DNA of 10,826 bases from Stagonosporopsis chrysanthemi (taxonomy: Eukaryota > Ascomycota > Dothideomycetes > Pleosporales > Didymellaceae): contig JAFISE010000390.1 in the NCBI GenBank assembly GCA_022560025.1, positions 1 to 10,826 on the forward strand, in the 5' to 3' direction. Shown in pieces: positions 7,438 to 10,826 of the stretch. The translations under genes were made by a program, and so were the position numbers. Below the pieces are notes generated by a model. It was not told the origin of the DNA. It worked only from the letters and a program-made list of their open reading frames with translations, and did no database searches. Each line of letters opens with the position of its first letter. The first letter of the stretch is position 1.

Positions 7438-7476
7438 GCCTAGGTAGAGTAATCCTCCTAGGCAGGACTGTTTCCT
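7438..7476 (-). promoter_or_regulatory. candidate -1 ribosomal frameshift site between gag and pol
   Basis: Gag and pol are in different frames, pol being -1 relative to gag. The overlap is bounded by the pol-frame TAA at 7489-7491 and the gag-frame TAG at 7458-7460. Inside it, in gag phase, is A GGA AAC (7470-7476), one G-to-A change from the known slippery heptamer G GGA AAC. Six bases later comes a perfect 7-bp inverted repeat, GCCTAGG (7457-7463 on the minus strand) and CCTAGGC (7438-7444), with a 12-nt loop. Heptamer, 5-9 nt spacer and hairpin is the usual -1 frameshift layout. The arms contain CTAG, which mutation may have created, so the original structure may have differed. Confidence 0.5.
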
Positions 7477-8636
7477 ATAGGGATCGTATTAGTCTTGTCA
7501 AAGTCTTCTTTAGCGTCAACAAAGTCTTCCTGTTCTACCTTAATTTTGCGCACGCAGGGTACTGTGCAATCCTTAGTAAAGTGTCCTGGCTTCCTGCAGT
7601 TGTAGCAAGCTCCTAGAGTCATATCCTTTACAAGTGCAGGTGTGTTAGAGGGTTAGTAGGGTACAGGAGTACTCTAGGCAAAGTAAGTAGATCAGCTAGG
7701 AGAGGGGTAATCTTGTTGACCTGTTGTGACAGAACTCCGTTTCGCATCTGACTAAGGTGTTCTTGTCAATCTCAGGGGTTGCGAAACAGCATAGGTCAGC
7801 GTGGTAGGGTTGTTCCTCCTTTCTATATCGTAGGCAGTTAGGTGTTCTACTATTTAGGAGAAGGAATTATGCTATTGCTGCTTGAAGCCTAGATTAGGTA
7901 CTTGAATGCTTAGAGAGATCTTGGTCCACATATAGTGAAACCATTCCGATTAGGGTACCTTTCCTTTGATAGCTGCACTAAGGAAGCAGCTCTTGAAAGC
8001 AGGGAAAGCTTCTGATTTCTCTATTTGGAGTCGATCAAAGGCTGCTTGGCTTTCTGCCTGCTCGTTCCCAGTGACAAAGTATGTCTTAAGGAGCGTGATC
8101 ATCTCTTCTGCAGTGTGAAAATGATCTGTCTTATTGTTAGAGAGGTACTAAGGTTCTAAGTATTCTTTGGCTAATCTAGAGGTATAACCCCAGACAAGAG
8201 CTATACGCGCACGTACACTCTAATAGTAGTCTGCATTGATCTTAAGTTGGTCTTAAATAGAAGCACGCTATTGCTGAAAGGTAGGGTTACTTCTATTTGT
8301 AAGAACCTTAATATTAAAGGTCCTTTTAGAGAGCTTCTTGCGTACTGTGAGTACTAAGCTAGCTTCAGATAGCTGCCTTATAGTAGATTGATGCAGTACA
8401 CCTATTGGTAGTGTTTCTGTTGTAGGTAGGGGGCGATCCGCTAGAGCAAGGCTGGCACGCAACTAAGCAAGTTCCTACTGCAGTTAGGCTATCTCTTCTA
8501 AGAGATCGTAGTGGGATAGCTCTAAATTAGATCTGTTGTTAGCAGGGGACAGTTGTGCTGATATAGGGCCCTAGGGGCGTCTAGCCCCTGATTGGTTCTA
8601 GGACCAAGTAGTAGGTCCTGTAGTAGTGCCTGACAT
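7458..8636 (-). pseudogene. gag: gag, capsid-nucleocapsid protein, with stops
   Basis: Minus-strand frame from ATG 8636-8634 (MSGTTTGPTTWS), the first ATG seen in this frame after the 5' LTR, to the TAG at 7458-7460, about 390 codons. The frame stays protein-like upstream of the ATG (HLETINNLPDLDTTL), so a start now lost further up is possible. The central region FPAFKSCFLSAAIKGK (about 8000) followed by W codons resembles the capsid helices of Ty3/gypsy Gag. The C-terminal part holds a zinc knuckle. The segment 8268-8462 is stop-free. Stops elsewhere are mainly TAG/TAA, fewer than in pol. Gag would form the particle that packages element RNA. Confidence 0.85.
7566..7607 (-). other. intact CCHC zinc knuckle of Gag
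   Basis: The minus strand encodes CYNCRKPGHFTKDC, a perfect C-x2-C-x4-H-x4-C motif of 14 codons with no stop and all four ligands kept. It is the nucleocapsid RNA-binding finger and proves the gag identity and frame. Confidence 0.95.
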
Positions 8637-8926
8637 TAGGGTTGTATCTAAATCAGGTAGGTTATTGATAGTCTCTAAGTGTCTATCTTAGCGCAATCTA
8701 ACGCAGCTTTTCTAAAGTTAATCCTAGAGCAGTAAGTTGCAGGAAGTTCTAAACCTATAGGCTTTAGTTGTTAGGAGATCTCTAGTATCCTAACTGTAGT
8801 ATAAACAATTTAAGGACTTGTTTAGTTTAGGCGTAATACCCTAGCTGCGCTTGTGCAAATAACTAAACAAACTGTAGCGATATTATTATAAGGCTGTTAC
8901 TAGCTAAGACGAGTTTTAAAGTATAA
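8637..8926 (-). other. 5' leader of the element, no recognisable primer-binding site
   Basis: 290 bases between the 5' LTR and the first gag ATG. Directly after the LTR the minus strand reads TTATACTTTAAAACTCG. A primer-binding site for a host tRNA should begin TGG within a few bases of the LTR, and this does not. It may have been erased by G-to-A change, or the element may prime in another way, such as the self-priming known from Tf1. The rest has no clear feature apart from the possible upstream extension of gag. Confidence 0.5.
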
Positions 8927-9204
8927 TGTAACGACACAGAATGCTAGAGGGGTCTAAATCGTATAGGTATCTGCTATAAGGTGTATAGGAGCACTAAGAT
9001 AAACTACAGGACTAGATCTCTATTCCTATAGGTCTTGTACAAAAAGATACTTTAAAACTATCTATCTAAACTCTGTAGAGGCTTCCCTTCTTATACCTAA
9101 AAGCTTAGGGAAGACTGTACTAAGGAGCAGTTAAAAGACAGATCTAAGTTAGGTAGTTGTCAGGTAATGTAAGATAGGCTTAAAGAACTTAGCTTGTTCT
9201 TACA
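8927..9204 (-). repeat. 5' LTR (right in the window), more heavily mutated copy
   Basis: 278 bp, TGTAACG...CTTACA, aligned without gaps to 1971-2248. By hand count there are 18 differences. On the + strand all are A or T here against G or C in the other copy (12 G-to-A, 6 C-to-T). It should hold the promoter for gag-pol transcription toward lower coordinates. No clear TATA or start site could be assigned. Confidence 0.95.
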
Positions 9205-9209
9205 GGCTA
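9205..9209. repeat. target-site duplication, right copy
   Basis: GGCTA directly after the CA end of the right LTR, identical to 1966-1970. Confidence 0.9.
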
Positions 9210-9510
9210 GAAAAAATACTAGAATTATAGAAAGAGTACTGCTAGTAGTGTTAAGTAAGAGAGTACAGAGACGTAGACTAGCACTAGCTTGCCTACTACA
9301 ATTAGCTGCAGGTAAAAGAAGTTAAAGAAAGAGTTAAGCTAACTGTACAGACTATTAAGAACTAAAAGCTGTAAGCTGACTTTAGCTACTGCTTTAAATA
9401 CAGCGTCCCCTAGCTAATCTGCAATAGCTTTAAGCTAGTTGCTAGCAGCTAGTAAAAGAACACAGCTATGCGCTGCTAGTTTATAGGTATGCTTATTATA
9501 TTAATTGTGT
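9210..9510 (+). pseudogene. second RecQ-like zinc module, right part, mutated
   Basis: This continues the frame broken at 1970. It reads EKILEL, a stop, KEYC with a CxxC pattern at 9240-9251 (the two middle codons are TAG), then LQVKEVKERVKLTVQTIKN (about 9300-9355). After that comes DFSYCFKYSVP (9378-9410), a stop where Gln is expected, LICNSF (9414-9431), then a few codons with more stops to NTAMRC and FIGML. From memory, the series CF-x-C/Y-x-V-P-Q-x-I-C followed by C-x-F/Y is characteristic of the C-terminal domain of fungal subtelomeric RecQ-like helicases. Together with 1743-1970 this makes a second module of the type seen at 1141-1745. Identification is by motif recall only; helicase motifs are absent from the window. 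Confidence 0.5.
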
Positions 9511-10045
9511 GCGTATAAGTAGTGTAAAAGAACGTGTTTTATAACTAAGTATAGTAATATATATAGGTAGAGGGCGTTGTAGTAAGCAGCTAGGTAGTAT
9601 ACGTAGAAGTGCTTATATAGATAAAGTAGCAAGTACAGTAGAGTAGTATCTAGAGTAATAAAATAAGCAGAGTGTTTATACTATTTATATTATATATTAA
9701 AGGCAAGGTATAGAGACAGCAGTCTGTAGTATATATTAAGGTTAGATATAGAGGTTTGTGTACACAACTATAAAACCTTAATTATTAAAAGCAACTACTA
9801 ACAGTGTATTATAGGCTAAAGGCGTTAGTAGAGCAATTAGATTGTTATGCGTATTATGCAGATACAGTAGGCAAGGCAAGCATACTAGCAGATAATTTAT
9901 AGAAGCTATGCAGCAGAGTTAAGTTTAGGCCTAGACACAAGTTAGAGTAGAGTTAGAGCAACTACTAGCAGTGTATTACAGGCTAAAGGGCAGCAGTGTT
10001 AGGCTAAAGCAGAGGCAGAGAGAGTCTAATACAAGGCACAATACG
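9511..10045. other. AT-rich mutated DNA without a gene
   Basis: No frame on either strand stays protein-like. The first part may be the decayed 3' end of the RecQ-like gene. TA dinucleotides and CTAG are dense, as in other heavily mutated parts. The one clear structure is a 32-bp direct repeat (9791-9822 and 9958-9989). Confidence 0.5.
9791..9989. repeat. 32-bp direct repeat, copies 167 bp apart
   Basis: GCAACTACTA at 9791 begins a 32-base stretch repeated at 9958-9989 with two differences. Both have A or T in the first copy against G or C in the second (A/G and T/C), the same mutational signature as the LTRs. It may be a remnant of a longer duplication. Confidence 0.7.
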
Positions 10046-10166
10046 CTAACTAAAGCTAGTCTCTTAACCTAAGTAAGCCCCTAACCTAAGTAAGCCCCTA
10101 ACCTAAGTAAGCTACTAACCTAAGGAGTCCTCTAACCTAAACTAGTCCTCTATCCTAGGGCAGTAA
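10046..10166. repeat. 17-18 bp minisatellite with telomere-like core
   Basis: About seven tandem units. The clearest three, at 10064-10080, 10081-10097 and 10098-10114, follow CTAACCTAAGTAAGCCC. Units at 10046, 10115, 10132 and 10150 are diverged, and two are 18 bp long. Joining units gives CCCCTAACCTAA, close to the fungal telomere repeat CCCTAA. It could be degenerate subtelomeric repeat or an unrelated minisatellite; the 17-bp period is not a multiple of 6. Confidence 0.8.
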
Positions 10167-10826
10167 CAAAACTTAGCTCTAAGTTGCATTAGGGGATTTT
10201 TTTTCTTAAAGACAGGATATTTTAGTACACGTGTATTTTAAAGCACGTAGGCCTAGTTGTGTTACGTTTAGAGGTTAGTGTTGTTAGGTTCCTATAGGCA
10301 GATTTGTTCTAAATTTAAGTATGTAAATTAGTAGGCTAAACTATATAACTTAGCAGATTTGCATCTCTATAGCTAGTATAGTTAATAGTATTAAGGTTTT
10401 GTGTTTATAGTTAAGGTTAGCCTTGCAACACTATAATACCTTAAACTGCTAGGCTTAGAAGTAGCTTAAGAACTAACTAGTTATTGCTAATGTTAACTAT
10501 GCATTAAGTTATGCGCAATATACAAGCAGGAACACGTGTACACTATACAACTTACAACGTAGAGTCTATATTAAAATATAGATTATTTTCTAGATTTCTG
10601 CTTACTATATGTAGTTTATTAATTGTTGTTAAGACTATAGCAGAGAGCAGCGTTGCAGGGGAGCTCTTTAAGCATTTAGTTGCGTACGTGTTAGCAGTGT
10701 GTAAAGAGTGCTAACACAGCGTTTTGCCTAGTTGCTAGTCAATTTCCCTACAGACCCTATATGATTTAATTGTGGCACGTGCGGCCCCCCCTGCTCTGAC
10801 CCTATATGCTTTTCCTGCTGCGACAA
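10167..10826. other. right-end region, no supported gene
   Basis: AT-rich mutated DNA that returns to higher GC in about the last 60 bases. The longest frame (10511-10714, + strand) is Leu/Val-rich and resembles nothing I know. Structures seen: an 18-bp inverted repeat at 10565-10582 (arms TCTATATT and AATATAGA), a 9-bp inverted repeat at 10688-10717, and an 11-bp direct repeat GACCCTATATG at 10753-10763 and 10798-10808. Confidence 0.5.
10688..10717. repeat. 9-bp inverted repeat
   Basis: GTGTTAGCA (10688-10696) and TGCTAACAC (10709-10717) are exact reverse complements around a 12-nt loop. It could form a hairpin; there is no gene nearby to assign it to. Confidence 0.6.

Larger units (their letters stand above)
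3622..7488 (-). pseudogene. pol: pol polyprotein, inactivated by stops
   Basis: All five pol domains lie in a single minus-strand frame from protease (about 7300) to chromodomain (about 3640), with no net frame change, interrupted by dozens of stops. Most are TAG where Gln or Trp is expected, some are TAA or TGA. The frame is closed at its upstream side by TAA at 7489-7491, just above the candidate frameshift site, so pol has no start of its own and is expected to be made as a Gag-Pol fusion. The C-terminal stop is uncertain: TAG at 3622-3624 follows GPLK and could be real or a mutated codon. Between protease and RT, the stop-free stretch 6643-6840 and the motif YANVFSKAEA (about 6565-6594) are the linker normally found before RT in this family. 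Confidence 0.92.
1971..9204 (-). mobile_element. Ty3/gypsy chromovirus LTR retrotransposon, complete but dead
   Basis: The element is 7,234 bp, flanked by a 5-bp duplication and bounded by two 278-bp LTRs. All proteins read on the minus strand, so the transcriptional 5' LTR is the one at 8927-9204. The order is leader, gag with CCHC zinc knuckle, protease, reverse transcriptase, RNase H, integrase, chromodomain, then an opposite-strand gene and the polypurine tract. Integrase after RNase H is diagnostic of Ty3/gypsy, and the terminal chromodomain places it among the chromoviruses. Every domain has stops, mainly TAG where Gln or Trp is expected. Active-site Asp codons have become Asn in protease, RT, RNase H and integrase. 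These are C-to-T or G-to-A changes, as RIP produces. I see no net frame change over 3.6 kb of pol, so indel decay is minimal. Confidence 0.95.

Noticed and set aside
1141..9510. Very frequent in-frame TAG could mean a genetic code in which TAG encodes an amino acid.
   Set aside because: TAGs fall at both expected Gln and expected Trp positions, TAA and TGA also occur, catalytic Asp codons are changed to Asn, and the LTR pair proves directional C-to-T/G-to-A change. Mutation explains all of it.
10046..10166. Tandem units as a possible CRISPR array.
   Set aside because: Units are contiguous with no spacers, and the context is eukaryotic.
10511..10714. 67-codon + frame with a hydrophobic stretch (FLLTICSLLIVV).
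   Set aside because: It lies in AT-rich mutated DNA, has no signal-peptide context or neighbour, and its end overlaps the inverted repeat at 10688-10717. A membrane protein cannot be supported.
1..10826. tRNA, rRNA or other structured RNA genes.
   Set aside because: No cloverleaf, A/B box pair or rRNA core was noticed on either strand by eye. A covariance-model scan was not possible.

Overview
The window looks like subtelomeric or repeat-rich DNA of a filamentous ascomycete that suffers repeat-induced point mutation (RIP). The evidence is a chromodomain Ty3/gypsy retrotransposon of fungal type, saturation of every long reading frame with TAG/TAA stops at positions where Gln, Trp or Arg is expected, and GC-rich, less mutated DNA at the left edge (about 1-1050) and in the last 60 bases. 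The species cannot be named from the sequence.

Layout. Bases 1-1050 are GC-rich, with short open frames (best one 216-479), a CCAAT-containing inverted repeat and two short tandem repeats. Bases 1141-1745 are a heavily mutated remnant on the + strand with a Cys/His pattern that I match, from memory of the family, to the C-terminal zinc region of fungal RecQ-like (telomere-linked) helicases. A second module of similar layout starts near 1743 and is split by the retrotransposon: its frame runs to 1970 and resumes at 9210. Bases 9511-10045 are AT-rich, mutated and without a gene. A 17-18 bp minisatellite resembling telomeric repeat lies at 10046-10166. The last 660 bases hold only short inverted and direct repeats.

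The main object is a complete LTR retrotransposon at 1971-9204 (7,234 bp, minus strand). It has two 278-bp LTRs with TG...CA ends, a 5-bp target duplication (ggcta) and a polypurine tract next to the LTR at 1971-2248. Gag (start 8636) ends in an intact CCHC zinc knuckle. Pol follows in the -1 frame, and a candidate -1 frameshift site (AGGAAAC, 6-nt spacer, 7-bp stem) lies in the short gag/pol overlap. Pol order is protease, reverse transcriptase, RNase H, integrase, chromodomain, all in one frame over about 3.6 kb. The element is dead: besides many stops, active-site Asp codons are changed to Asn in all four enzymes.

The most unusual part is a gene on the opposite strand between the chromodomain and the LTR at 1971-2248 (2744-3462). 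It appears to have two exons with a 53-bp fungal-type intron and to encode a roughly 221-residue protein with a CxxC-x6-C cysteine motif and a leucine-zipper-like coiled coil. It is less mutated than the rest of the element and looks like a passenger gene of unknown function.
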